Source of the DNA: CATOSP01 sp965204715
GTDB lineage: Bacteria; Chloroflexota; Dehalococcoidia; Lucifugimonadales; UBA3495
DNA length: 64,000 nucleotides
Direction of reading: 5' to 3'
Assembly (NCBI GenBank): GCA_965204715.1
Contig: OZ242009.1
Coordinates: forward strand, 2,418,001 to 2,482,000
Shown here: positions 43,859-52,582 of the stretch, piece after piece
Numbering within the stretch: position 1 is the stretch's first letter
Layout: every line of letters starts with the position of its first letter
Program-made: the position numbers and the translations under genes
Notes under the pieces: generated by a model
Seen by the model: the letters and a program-made list of their open reading frames with translations, nothing else
Told to the model about the DNA's origin: nothing
Databases searched by the model: none

Positions 43859-45499
43859 CTAGGCGAAATTGGAGCGGGCCGCTTCCAGGTTGGTGTGGAT
43901 GTCCAGCAGCACCGATTTCCCGTCGGCGTTCAGTTCCTGGGCCTTGCGCAGTGCGGGCCCCACCTCTCCAGGCTGGGTCACGGTGATGCCCACTGCGCCC
44001 AGTCCTTCGGCGATCTTGGCATAGTCGCCAGTCATGTGGGTCGCTCCGAATAGCTCGGCCGCTGTCGGATAGCCACCGGGGTAAGTCGCCATGCCGCCGT
44101 TGTTAAGGACAATAGTGGTGATGGGGGCGCCGCCCCGCACCGAGGTCTCGATGTCCAGGCCGGACATTCCGAACGCGCCGTCGCCCATGAAGTTGAGGCA
44201 GAACCGGTCGGGCCGGGCCAGCTTCGCTCCTATCATCAGGGGAATGCCGTAGCCCAGATGGGTGGTCTTCCCCCAGCCGATGTAGCTGTGGGGCACCGTG
44301 GCCGTGTAGAAGGGCATGATGGTGTCCCGGGGCGCCCCGGCGTCATGGGTCACGACGCTGTTGGTCTTGTTGAGGCACCGCTCCAGCTCCCCGATGACGC
44401 GGTAGGTGTTGATCGGCACATCCTCGGAATTGAGCAGCGGGCTCCATTGGGAGAGCCACTGGCTCTTGAGACCGGCAATCTCGGATGCCACGCTCGACTT
44501 TCCCTTGCGTCCGGACTCCCCCAACTGACCCTTGACCTCCTCAATCATGGCCTGGAGGGTCAGCTTGGCGTCTCCGGGAAGACCTACGTCCACCGAAAAG
44601 TCCTTGTTGATGTCCTCGATGCTCTCGACGCTGTGGATGATCACCTTCCCGCCGGGGATGGGCTGTCCATAGCTGGTGCGGGTCATGCTTGAACCGACGG
44701 CGAACAGCACGTCGGACTCCTGGAGCCACCGCCGGGCGGGGAGGGTGGTCGCGCTGCTGCCTGCGCCCAGCGCCAGGGGATGGCGTTCATCGAAGGACGA
44801 CTTGCCCGGCATGGTGCAGTAGACCGGGACTTCGGTAAGCTCGGCCAGTTCCTTCAGTTCCTCCGTCGCCTGGGACATCATTACGCCCATGCCGGACCAG
44901 ATGACAGGTTTACTGGCATTGAGCAGCAACTCCACCGCATCTTTGACTGCCCCTGCCGACGGAGCTTGGGGCATCCGCTTGGGCGGGTTGTAGGACAATG
45001 CCTCGTCCGGTATTTCCTGCGTTCCCACGTCCGAGGGTATCTCTACTATGACGGGACCGGGCCGCCCGTTGCGCAGGTTGTGGAACGCCCGGCGCATCAC
45101 GTTGGCCACCTGGTTCGGCTGGTAGATGACCTCTCCGTGCTTGGACACCGACTGGTAGGTGCGCACGGGAGAGAAGTTGGGGCGGACTGCGTACTGGCTC
45201 AATGCCGGGCCGCCGGGCAGGTAGAGGATGGGAACGTTGTCGGCGAAAGCCTGGGCGATGCCGCCCATCGAATTTTCGGAGCCGGGTCCCCCCTGGGTGA
45301 TAACCACGCCGAACTTTTCCCGGTCGTTCATGCGGCTGTAGCCGTCGGCGGCCATGAGCGCTCCCCGCTCCTGGCGGAACATCAGGGTGCGAATGCCCTC
45401 TCTGGCCGCTGCTTCAATCAACTCGTTGGAGGGAAAACAGGCGATCCATTCCACCCCTTCCATCTTGAGAATACGGGCTACAGCTTCTTGAACGTTCAT
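43859..45499 (-). CDS. ThDP-dependent enzyme (acetolactate synthase large-subunit-like)
   Basis: About 546 residues from the ATG at 45,499; an ATG at 45,538 is open without a ribosome site. The N-terminal domain has EGVEWIACFPSNELIEAA and Glu44 in FRQERGALMAADGYSR, the activating Glu. VVITQGGPGSENS and VPILYLPGG follow. The ThDP motif is GDGAFGMSGLDIETSVRGGAPITTIVLNNGG. Members decarboxylate 2-oxo acids or ligate aldehydes. The opening (FPSNELIEAA) fits catabolic ThDP enzymes better than biosynthetic IlvB. No regulatory small subunit is adjacent. Confidence 0.9.
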   Translation of the reverse strand: MNVQEAVARILKMEGVEWIACFPSNELIEAAAREGIRTLMFRQERGALMAADGYSRMNDREKFGVVITQGGPGSENSMGGIAQAFADNVPILYLPGGPALSQYAVRPNFSPVRTYQSVSKHGEVIYQPNQVANVMRRAFHNLRNGRPGPVIVEIPSDVGTQEIPDEALSYNPPKRMPQAPSAGAVKDAVELLLNASKPVIWSGMGVMMSQATEELKELAELTEVPVYCTMPGKSSFDERHPLALGAGSSATTLPARRWLQESDVLFAVGSSMTRTSYGQPIPGGKVIIHSVESIEDINKDFSVDVGLPGDAKLTLQAMIEEVKGQLGESGRKGKSSVASEIAGLKSQWLSQWSPLLNSEDVPINTYRVIGELERCLNKTNSVVTHDAGAPRDTIMPFYTATVPHSYIGWGKTTHLGYGIPLMIGAKLARPDRFCLNFMGDGAFGMSGLDIETSVRGGAPITTIVLNNGGMATYPGGYPTAAELFGATHMTGDYAKIAEGLGAVGITVTQPGEVGPALRKAQELNADGKSVLLDIHTNLEAARSNFA

Positions 45500-45773
45500 C
45501 TTCAAAAACTCCACAGAGACTTGTACAGTACGCGCCATGCACTATGGGAACGATGATAGATGTTGGCCCTGGTAGGGTCAAGCCGACTTGCTCTGCCAAG
45601 ACCTGCCCGAAGGAGTACAAAGGAGTACAATGGAGCGCACGATGCAAGTCATGGAGCGAGCACCCATAGAGGATGCCGGCGTTGTATGGCAGAGGCAGGA
45701 ATCGGGAATGTACTGCCCCGCACTTGAGTAGACACCTGGTATTGACCCCGGCAACGGACAAGGAGAGAAAGTT

Positions 45774-46886
45774 ATGGTTACACCCTCGATACCTCTCGCC
45801 AAAGAGATCGGCCGCGTCCCCTCCATGACGGTGCCGCTGGACTCCCAGCAGGAGCGGCGGTTCCAGCGGTTGGAAGAAGAGACCATTATGATTGACGTCC
45901 ACCAGCACCCATTCGTATGCCCCGAGGACATGACCCGGCTGGTCGAATTCCTCCGGGGCAACAGGTACACTTGGGCCTACGACGCCGTTGAACATGGCGG
46001 CTGGACCGCGGTAACGACTGCCAACGCCTTCCGGGGCTTCGTCAATACCCACGACATGTCCTACACCCGTTTCGAGGACCTCCAGACCGAGGTTGCGCTG
46101 ATGGTGTCGGACATGGCCCTATCGGGTCGGGTGGACCTGGTGACCAACGCTGACCAGATAGAGGCGGCCAAGCAACAAGGGCGGACCGGGTTCATGCCCA
46201 CGCTGGAGCACCTGGCCATCGGCAGCGAGCTGGACCGGCTGGACACCTTCTACGCGATGGGGGTACGGCTGGCGGGGCTGACTTACAATCGCAAGAATTA
46301 CATCGGCGACGGGATGAACGAGCGCAACGACGGGGGACTGAGCGAGTTCGGAATCGAGGTCGTGGACCGGATGAACCAGCTTGGGATGGCCATAGATCTG
46401 TCCCATGCGTCTTTCCGCACCGCGATGGACGCAATCCACTTCTCCCGCGCCCCGGTCACTTTCAGCCACAACGCAGCCTACACCCTGCGGCCTACCACGA
46501 GGACGCGGAAGGACGAGGAGCTGGTGGCCTGTGCCGGGAAAGGAGGCCTGATAGCCGTCACCGCCGTCCCCAACTCCCTGAGCGACGACCCGGAGCAGGA
46601 CATAGACTGCGTGCTGGACCATTACGACTACATGGTCAATCTGGTCGGCGTGGATCACGTGGGCATCGGCACCGACACCAACGTCGGAGACCACGTGGCA
46701 TTTCATCAGGTAATGCTCGGACGTGACCCGTCCCTGACGCCCGCACCGTACCTGAACGGCCTGGAATCCCCGGCCGATGGGAAGAACATCCTTCGGGGCT
46801 TGCTCCGGCGAGGCTACTCCGACGAGGACATCAGGAAGATCGCCGGGGGCAACGCCCTTGACTTCTTCCGGCGGGTTATGAACTGA
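45774..46886 (+). CDS. Membrane dipeptidase-like (peptidase M19 family) amidohydrolase
   Basis: A 370-residue M19-type TIM barrel. AAGGAGAGAAAGTT precedes the ATG. The metal motif is IDVHQHPF (His43, His45), where classical renal dipeptidases have HxD. TLEHLAIGSELDRLDTFYAMGVRLAGLTYN contains the bridging Glu. AIDLSHASFRTAMDAI and APVTFSHNAAYTLRP follow, then HVGIGTDTNVGDH. Substrates of family members include dipeptides, beta-lactams and amidase products. The HxH change and SHN in place of SHS suggest altered chemistry. Confidence 0.85.
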   Translation: MVTPSIPLAKEIGRVPSMTVPLDSQQERRFQRLEEETIMIDVHQHPFVCPEDMTRLVEFLRGNRYTWAYDAVEHGGWTAVTTANAFRGFVNTHDMSYTRFEDLQTEVALMVSDMALSGRVDLVTNADQIEAAKQQGRTGFMPTLEHLAIGSELDRLDTFYAMGVRLAGLTYNRKNYIGDGMNERNDGGLSEFGIEVVDRMNQLGMAIDLSHASFRTAMDAIHFSRAPVTFSHNAAYTLRPTTRTRKDEELVACAGKGGLIAVTAVPNSLSDDPEQDIDCVLDHYDYMVNLVGVDHVGIGTDTNVGDHVAFHQVMLGRDPSLTPAPYLNGLESPADGKNILRGLLRRGYSDEDIRKIAGGNALDFFRRVMN

Positions 46887-46949
46887 ATGCGGGGCCTGGC
46901 CCGCAGCGCCGCTCGTCGATTAGATGATTTTCAGGCAACAGGTATAGCC

Positions 46950-47990
46950 ATGAAGTTCGCTTACTTTACCCACATGCCCTGGCCGGAAGGCGCCTCCCCG
47001 AGGCAAGTGCTAGACGAGACCACCGAACAGGTACAGTATGCAGAATCTCTTGGCTTCTATAGCGCCTGGCTGGCGGAGCACCACTTCACCCGTTACAGCA
47101 TCGGATCATCATCTCTGATTGTAGCCACGCATATCGCAGCCAGGACCAGCACCATCCGGCTTGGGACCGCTGTCCTGGTATCACCGCTGCATAACCCCAT
47201 TCGGCTTGCTGAGGACACCGCTACTCTGGATGTTCTCAGCGGCGGCAGGCTCGATGTGGGGTTTGGGCGCGGGACATTCGGTTACGAGTACGGAGGGTTC
47301 GGGGTTGACCCCGAGGAGAGCCAGGAGCGATTCCGCGAGTCAATGGCCGTGATCCAAGGGTTATGGACGACGCCGGGTTTCACCTACCACGGCAAATATT
47401 GCGACGTGGACGACGTGAACCTGGTGCCGCCGGTGATACAAGACCCGCACCCGCCCATCTATATCGCCGCCAGCCGGACCCAGTCCACTCTTGACTTCGT
47501 AGTCTCCACCGGACATACCCTGTGCATCGCCGTTGTGCAGGACACGGCGGACTCTCTTGACCTGTGCCGACGGTTTGTCGAGCAGTCCGCGCAAGCGGGG
47601 ATCAACGTGCCCAAGTCCCGGATACCTTTCTTCAGGTATATCCACGTAGCCGAAACGGAAGAGGAAGCGCGACGCAACACTATGGAACGGCTTAACTGGG
47701 TAGTGGACATAATGCAGTGGCGGAACTTCTTCCGCAGCGGGAGCGAGGTCTATCAGAGGATGGAGGACTGGCGCAGGGACCGGTCCGAGCTACCCGTCAG
47801 CTACGAGTACCTGATAGAGAACCGGGCAATCGTTGGCACGCCGGACCAATGCGCCGCCAAAATAGAGCGTCTGCGTGAACAGGGCATCGAATACTTTGGC
47901 TGTAACTTCGACTTCGGCGGCATGGAGCATACCAAGGCACTGAAGTCCATGAAGCTGTTTGCCGACGAGGTAATGCCCCGGTTTGCCTGA
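46950..47990 (+). CDS. LLM class flavin-dependent oxidoreductase
   Basis: A 346-residue luciferase-fold enzyme. The ATG at 46,950 gives the family opening MKFAYFTHMPW; the frame is open back to an ATG at 46,887 directly after the dipeptidase stop. AWLAEHHFTRYSIGSSSLIVATHIAA, IRLGTAVLVSPLHNPIRLAEDTATLD and LSGGRLDVGFGRG are typical. The C-terminal SMKLFADEVMPRFA parallels the other LLM proteins here. Follows the dipeptidase gene closely and is probably co-transcribed with it and with the cupin after it. Confidence 0.9.
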   Translation: MKFAYFTHMPWPEGASPRQVLDETTEQVQYAESLGFYSAWLAEHHFTRYSIGSSSLIVATHIAARTSTIRLGTAVLVSPLHNPIRLAEDTATLDVLSGGRLDVGFGRGTFGYEYGGFGVDPEESQERFRESMAVIQGLWTTPGFTYHGKYCDVDDVNLVPPVIQDPHPPIYIAASRTQSTLDFVVSTGHTLCIAVVQDTADSLDLCRRFVEQSAQAGINVPKSRIPFFRYIHVAETEEEARRNTMERLNWVVDIMQWRNFFRSGSEVYQRMEDWRRDRSELPVSYEYLIENRAIVGTPDQCAAKIERLREQGIEYFGCNFDFGGMEHTKALKSMKLFADEVMPRFA

Positions 47991-48027
47991 CAGATTCTCA
48001 AGACTTGAGATCGAAGAGGAGTTAGCA

Positions 48028-48360
48028 ATGGCAATATACCGTGTGTTTCCCGACGCCGATGGAGAGAGTCACATTGAAGAGATGAAGCTGGAAGACCACC
48101 CGGAGTTGGGTGCATTGATCAACGTCTCGGAGGTGCGGGTCCAACAGTTCGACGGGTCGCGCCACATGGACTTTCACCCGCTGCCGGAGCGCCGGCTCAT
48201 CATCCATTTGTCTGGAGAAGTCGAAATCGGCGCAACAGATGGGACCAGGGTCGTGCTGCGGGCCGGGGACATACGCCTCATGGAAGATGTGACCGGCAAA
48301 GGCCACTCACACAACGACCTGACTCCTTCGGCCGCCGTTTACGTTCTGCTGGATGACTGA
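48028..48360 (+). CDS. Small cupin-fold protein
   Basis: A 110-residue protein starting at the ATG at 48,028 behind GAGGAGTTAGCA. FDGSRHMDFHPLPERRLIIHLSGEVEIGATDG and VVLRAGDIRLMEDVTGKGHSH give the two cupin motifs with several His. It lies 37 bp after the LLM gene in the same direction. Function unknown; perhaps an auxiliary isomerase or sensor for the LLM substrate. Confidence 0.8.
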   Translation: MAIYRVFPDADGESHIEEMKLEDHPELGALINVSEVRVQQFDGSRHMDFHPLPERRLIIHLSGEVEIGATDGTRVVLRAGDIRLMEDVTGKGHSHNDLTPSAAVYVLLDD

Positions 48361-48520
48361 CTTGGTCTTAATCTAAGTTATGCAGACTGTTTCCCGACAT
48401 GTGGCCTTGAGCGCATAGTTGTAGAATCGCTTCACCTGATAGGCATGGCGTCCGAGGTATGTGGGTTGTCAGTCTCGTATCACAGGCGATGAATTTGCAG
48501 TATCACATGTGGAGGATGGT

Positions 48521-49732
48521 ATGAAATTCGGACTCTTCTACGAGTTGCAGTGTCCCAAGCCCCTGGACGCCGACCAGTGGGGGCCGGAGGACGAACAAAA
48601 GGTATTCATGGAGGCGTTGGAGCAGATCGAGTTCGCCGACAAGCTGGGCTTCGACTATGTGTTCGAGGTAGAGCACGACTTCCTGGAGGAGTATGCTCAC
48701 TCTTCCGCGCCGGAGGTTGTGCTGGCCGCCGCCAGCCAGCGCACGAAGAACATCAGGCTTGGCCATGGCATCATCCATGCGCCGCCAAGCTTCAATCATC
48801 CCATCCGTGTGGCGGAACGAATTTCCACCCTGGACATCGTTTCCAACGGCCGGGTCGAGTTCGGCACGGGAGAGGGCGGTGAAATCGAGAACACCGGCTT
48901 CGGTATCGACGTCACTCAGAAGAAGGCCATGTGGGAAGAGGCGACGCGGGAAGCGGTGAAGATGATGGTCCAGGTGCCCTATGAGGGTTACGAGGGTCAG
49001 TACGTGAAGGTGCCAGTGCGCAACATCGTGCCCAAGCCCCTCCAGAAACCTCACCCGCCCCTGTGGACCGCCGCGTCCCGCAGGGAGACCATCTTCGTGG
49101 CGGCACGAATGGGTATCGGAGCCCTGGGGTTCGGGTTCGAGACGCCGGAGGAAGCCGCGGAACGGATAGACCGCTACTGGGAACTGGTGCGCGAAGAGTG
49201 CAGCCCATTGGGGTACGCGATTAACCCGGCAGTAACCGCCCTTGGGTCCCTGATGTGCTGCCCCACCAATGAAGAGGCCGTTGCCAAAGGACTCCGGGGG
49301 GCGCAGATGTTCGGTTTCCTCTTGGGGCGTGGCCAGCGCAACTATGGCCGCGACCACTTCCACCGCCAGTTCGACTCACTGACCGACGAGGGACGCCAGC
49401 AGGTCTACGCCCAGCGCCAAGGGTTCAACGTGGTGGACGAAGAGCCGGAAGACGAGAGCGCCCGGGCCCTCTACCGAGCCAGTCGCCGGGGAGGTTTCAT
49501 AGGCAACCCGGAGTTCATTCGCAACACTATCCGCCAGTACGAGGCAGCCCACATCGACCTGATCCTGTTTATCGCCCAGAGCGGGGACCGGAAGCACGAG
49601 GACATCATGCCCTCGCTGGAGTTGTTTGCCAAGGAGGTCATGCCGGAGTTCCAGGAGAGGCACAAGGACCACCGGAAGTGGCGGGAGCAACAGTTGGACG
49701 GCGTCCCATTCGAGGTCAACTCCAGCATTTAG
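48521..49732 (+). CDS. LLM class flavin-dependent oxidoreductase
   Basis: A 403-residue luciferase-fold enzyme. The ATG at 48,521 follows GGAGGATGGT. MKFGLFYELQCPKP opens the fold; VFEVEHDFLEEYAHSSAPEVVLAAAS; IRLGHGIIHAPPSFNHPIRVAERISTLD; SNGRVEFGTGEGG. The last 40 residues (FQERHKDHRKWREQQLDG) form a charged helical tail that the other paralogues lack. It is followed at 33 bp by a small helical protein, an arrangement hinting at a partner. Confidence 0.9.
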   Translation: MKFGLFYELQCPKPLDADQWGPEDEQKVFMEALEQIEFADKLGFDYVFEVEHDFLEEYAHSSAPEVVLAAASQRTKNIRLGHGIIHAPPSFNHPIRVAERISTLDIVSNGRVEFGTGEGGEIENTGFGIDVTQKKAMWEEATREAVKMMVQVPYEGYEGQYVKVPVRNIVPKPLQKPHPPLWTAASRRETIFVAARMGIGALGFGFETPEEAAERIDRYWELVREECSPLGYAINPAVTALGSLMCCPTNEEAVAKGLRGAQMFGFLLGRGQRNYGRDHFHRQFDSLTDEGRQQVYAQRQGFNVVDEEPEDESARALYRASRRGGFIGNPEFIRNTIRQYEAAHIDLILFIAQSGDRKHEDIMPSLELFAKEVMPEFQERHKDHRKWREQQLDGVPFEVNSSI

Positions 49733-49764
49733 ACCCAGCCCGCAGTCGTGAGAGGAGGAAGCAC

Positions 49765-50100
49765 ATGGCCAGGGTAGACGACATCCGTGATGATCACTTG
49801 CGTAGCCTGGTGGCCGAGGCGCGGGCCGCTTACCGGGAGGGAGACGCCACGGCCTCGGTACACAAGAGCGTGGAGGCGCTGCTGACGCTGATGGAGCGTG
49901 AGCCGGACCTGATTCAACTAGAGCGCGCCCCCGGCACCCCGGCCCGCAAGGGATACGTGTGGCCCGCACTGGGGGTGAAAGTGGAGGCGGGAGAGGGTAA
50001 TTCTCCACGCGCCGTGTACGACCGGGAGCAGTTCAGCACCGCCGAGGCAATCACGTTCTACGAGTTCGCCGTGGACAGCGCGGTGGCCGCCGGGCAGTAG
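49765..50100 (+). CDS. Small helical hypothetical protein
   Basis: A 111-residue protein with AGAGGAGGAAGCAC before its ATG at 49,765. HLRSLVAEARAAYREGDATASVHKSVEALLTLME is a helical repeat-like or HEPN-like stretch; the C-terminus is RAVYDREQFSTAEAITFYEFAVDSAV. No catalytic motif is seen. Tight linkage to the LLM gene upstream suggests a functional connection. Confidence 0.75.
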   Translation: MARVDDIRDDHLRSLVAEARAAYREGDATASVHKSVEALLTLMEREPDLIQLERAPGTPARKGYVWPALGVKVEAGEGNSPRAVYDREQFSTAEAITFYEFAVDSAVAAGQ

Positions 50101-50168
50101 GAGCGGGACACTGCTAAGCTGGTCCGGACTCCTGCTGCCGTTGGTTACTTATGAGTTACCGGATGCCC

Positions 50169-50729
50169 CTACCCTACCGGCAGGACTGGCTCGGTACGCT
50201 CCGCTGGTAGATCAACCTCGAAGGCGTTGAGGAAGAAGGCGGTCTGGGCGTAGTTGCCCATCAGGGCGGTTATCTCCACCAGGTGCTGGACGCCGAACTG
50301 TTCCAGGGCAATCTGGAACGTCGATGACGATACCCGGTGGTTCTTGTAGAACTCGTTGCAGTACTTGATGATTGCCGCCTCATCGGGGGCCATGTCCGGC
50401 AGTGGTTTCCTGTCGCGCAGCGCGTCCACCAGGGCATCACTTACGCCCTCCCTGCGGGCGGCGGGCGCGTGGGCGTTCCAGATGTAGGGGCAGTCCATCG
50501 CCCGGGCCGTGGCCAGGATGGCCAACTCCTGTATGCGCTTGGGGAAAGTGCTCTCAAAGCGCAGGTAGCCGGTCAGGTGGCTGCGGCGACGTGACATCTC
50601 GGGGCTGTTGACGGTGATGGAACCAGGACCTCCGGTGATGGTCCCTCCGGTGTCCCTTGTCAATTCGTCGAATGCCTCGCGGAACTCTTCGGGCACCATG
50701 TCTCTTGTGACTATGGGCGTTCTTGCCAT
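50169..50729 (-). CDS. Carboxymuconolactone decarboxylase-like (AhpD-fold) protein, third paralogue
   Basis: A 186-residue AhpD-fold protein opening MARTPIVTRD. AGAGGAATTGGACG precedes the ATG. TARAMDCPYIWNAH has Cys80 and His87 with Ile83 instead of the second Cys, the same change as in the paralogues at 1,688 and 34,814. It ends a minus-strand pair with the quinone oxidoreductase gene upstream. Confidence 0.85.
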   Translation of the reverse strand: MARTPIVTRDMVPEEFREAFDELTRDTGGTITGGPGSITVNSPEMSRRRSHLTGYLRFESTFPKRIQELAILATARAMDCPYIWNAHAPAARREGVSDALVDALRDRKPLPDMAPDEAAIIKYCNEFYKNHRVSSSTFQIALEQFGVQHLVEITALMGNYAQTAFFLNAFEVDLPAERTEPVLPVG

Positions 50730-50804
50730 CGTCCAATTCCTCTGTCTTATAGGATTCGTTGGTTCAGGTGCGACGGTCGATGTGGGTGAGGCGGCTGTAG
50801 GGTG

Positions 50805-51785
50805 CTAACCACCGGCTACGTCCAGAGTGACGTTGCCTATCGCGCCCCCCTCCACCGCCTGGTGGGCCTCCACTGCGGATTCCAGTGGGAAGCGGGGCCC
50901 CAACAGGTGGGTCAGCCTGTCCTGTTCCAGCAGGGCCGTGATCTGTTCCGTGGCGTCCTGCTTCGCCTGTTCGGGCATGTCGTAGACCAGGACGGAGCGG
51001 ACAGTAACATTGCTGGCCCTGATCTGCAGCGGGACCGGGGGCTGGGCCACAGTTCCCTGGGCGTAGATTGCGATGACCCCGTTGGGACGGATTACCTCGC
51101 GGCTGACGGGGAAGTTGCCCGCGAAGTCCACCTCGACAATGTGGTCCACTCCCTCTCCGCCAGTCAGTTCCATGATCTGCTGCGCCGTGTTTCCCTCGCG
51201 GTAGTTGACGGTGTGGGCTGCCCCTGCGTTCCGGGCGATCTGGGCCTTGTGGTCCGAACTGACCGTGGAGATGACGGTTGCCCCGTCCAAGGCTGCCAAC
51301 TGCACCGCGTAGTTGCCCACCGCTCCTGCGCCCCCGGTAACCAGCACCGTCTTGCCTGTGACCGGGCCGTCGGCGAAGACGCAGCGGTGGGCCGTCATGG
51401 CCGGGACGCCGAGACATGCGCCCTGCTGGAAGGTGATGTCATCCGGCATGGCGACGGCGTGATGAGAGGGTTGAGCGGTGTACTCGGCGGCGGTGCCGAA
51501 GGGCCGCCCGTACTGGGCCTCGTAAAGCCAGACCCGCTCGCCGACGCGCGATTCCGGTACGCCCTCGCCTACAGCCTCGATGATGCCCGATCCGTCTTGG
51601 TGGGGGATAACGCGGGGGAACTCCATGCTCCTGGTCTGGCCCGCACGCCGTTTCCAGTCGGAGGGGTTGATGCCGGAGGAGACTATCCTGATCAGCGCCT
51701 CTCCGGGGCCGGGACTGGGCACGGGCATATCCCCTGTCTGCATTACGTCTGCGGGTCCGTTCCGCTCGTACCAAACTGCTCTCAT
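50805..51785 (-). CDS. Zinc-free MDR/quinone oxidoreductase family protein
   Basis: A 326-residue medium-chain dehydrogenase/reductase of the NADPH:quinone reductase type. SGINPSDWKRRAGQ, FPRVIPHQDGSGIIEAVGEGV, LVTGGAGAVGNYAVQLAALDGATVISTVSS (cofactor site) and a C-terminal HQAVEGGAIGNVTLDV. The catalytic and structural Zn-ligand cysteines of alcohol dehydrogenases are absent. It reduces quinones or enones with NADPH. The ribosome site is weak. Confidence 0.9.
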   Translation of the reverse strand: MRAVWYERNGPADVMQTGDMPVPSPGPGEALIRIVSSGINPSDWKRRAGQTRSMEFPRVIPHQDGSGIIEAVGEGVPESRVGERVWLYEAQYGRPFGTAAEYTAQPSHHAVAMPDDITFQQGACLGVPAMTAHRCVFADGPVTGKTVLVTGGAGAVGNYAVQLAALDGATVISTVSSDHKAQIARNAGAAHTVNYREGNTAQQIMELTGGEGVDHIVEVDFAGNFPVSREVIRPNGVIAIYAQGTVAQPPVPLQIRASNVTVRSVLVYDMPEQAKQDATEQITALLEQDRLTHLLGPRFPLESAVEAHQAVEGGAIGNVTLDVAGG

Positions 51786-51860
51786 GTGATCACCAACTTA
51801 ACCCTGGATTCGCGCCGCAAAGCCCAGGCGGTTGATAGTCTCAACGCGGGATGATTTGAC

Positions 51861-52178
51861 CTACTTCCACTCGCCGTCCGGAGGCCAGATGTTCTTGCTG
51901 CCCCTGCCCGCGCCCTGGATTCCCTGCTCGCGCATATCCTGGGTCGCGTCCCGCCAACGGATGAAGTGGGGGGCCTGGGTATGGGCCTGGAAGGCTTCCT
52001 CGTCTTGGTACACTTCGTAGAGCCAGATGCGGTTGGGGTCGCCGGCGTCCTGGATTACGTCGAAGCGCAGGCACCCCGGCTCGTCGTTGACCGACCCCTT
52101 GGCGTCATCGATGATCGCTTCAATGAACTGGTCCAAGTACCCTTCCTTCACCTGGATGGGAGCGATAATGACGTACAT
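51861..52178 (-). CDS. Antibiotic-biosynthesis-monooxygenase (ABM) domain protein
   Basis: A 105-residue ferredoxin-like ABM protein. The ATG at 52,178 follows GGAGGCAAA; the frame is open upstream to 52,247. MYVIIAPIQVKEGYLDQFIEAI, PGCLRFDVIQDAGDPNRIWLYEVYQDEEAFQAH and FIRWRDATQDM. YgiN-like members are cofactorless quinol oxygenases acting as dimers; others bind haem or simply protect. Directly upstream of the quinone oxidoreductase gene on the same strand, which suits quinone handling. Confidence 0.87.
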   Translation of the reverse strand: MYVIIAPIQVKEGYLDQFIEAIIDDAKGSVNDEPGCLRFDVIQDAGDPNRIWLYEVYQDEEAFQAHTQAPHFIRWRDATQDMREQGIQGAGRGSKNIWPPDGEWK

Positions 52179-52582
52179 TTTGCCTCCATTTTCCTCGTGC
52201 ATGTGCGCGTTTGTGTGGGAACGTGGCGAGTCTAGCAACGGGGGCAAGACACGTCAACTTGGCCTTAAGGTCATCCGCGATACGCGACATCCGATTCCAC
52301 CTTGGCTTTGGTTTAGAGCCACACTAATGCTGCCCCGGTACTTTCGGTCCCAAATTCAGACCAGTTCCATTGGAATCAGAGAAGTTGGCCGTAGCTAGGC
52401 GTTGCGATTTTAGAATCGTCCAACACTCCCAATGGCCATCTGCGGCTGTAGTACAAACACAAACGCGAACTCAAGCCGGTGCGCGCTACCGATTACGTAT
52501 ATTGCCGTGAGGAACCCGGCCCGCGCCGCAGGACCAGGCCTAGCCGAACGGACCGGCACTCGCGGGGTTGCGTCCCTGCCGG
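52179..52582. other. Intergenic region, no gene seen
   Basis: About 400 bp without a supported gene between the ABM gene and the end of the ABC-permease gene. A short CGATT/AATCG stem near 52,405 is the only structure noticed, and it has no clear T-tract. Confidence 0.5.
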
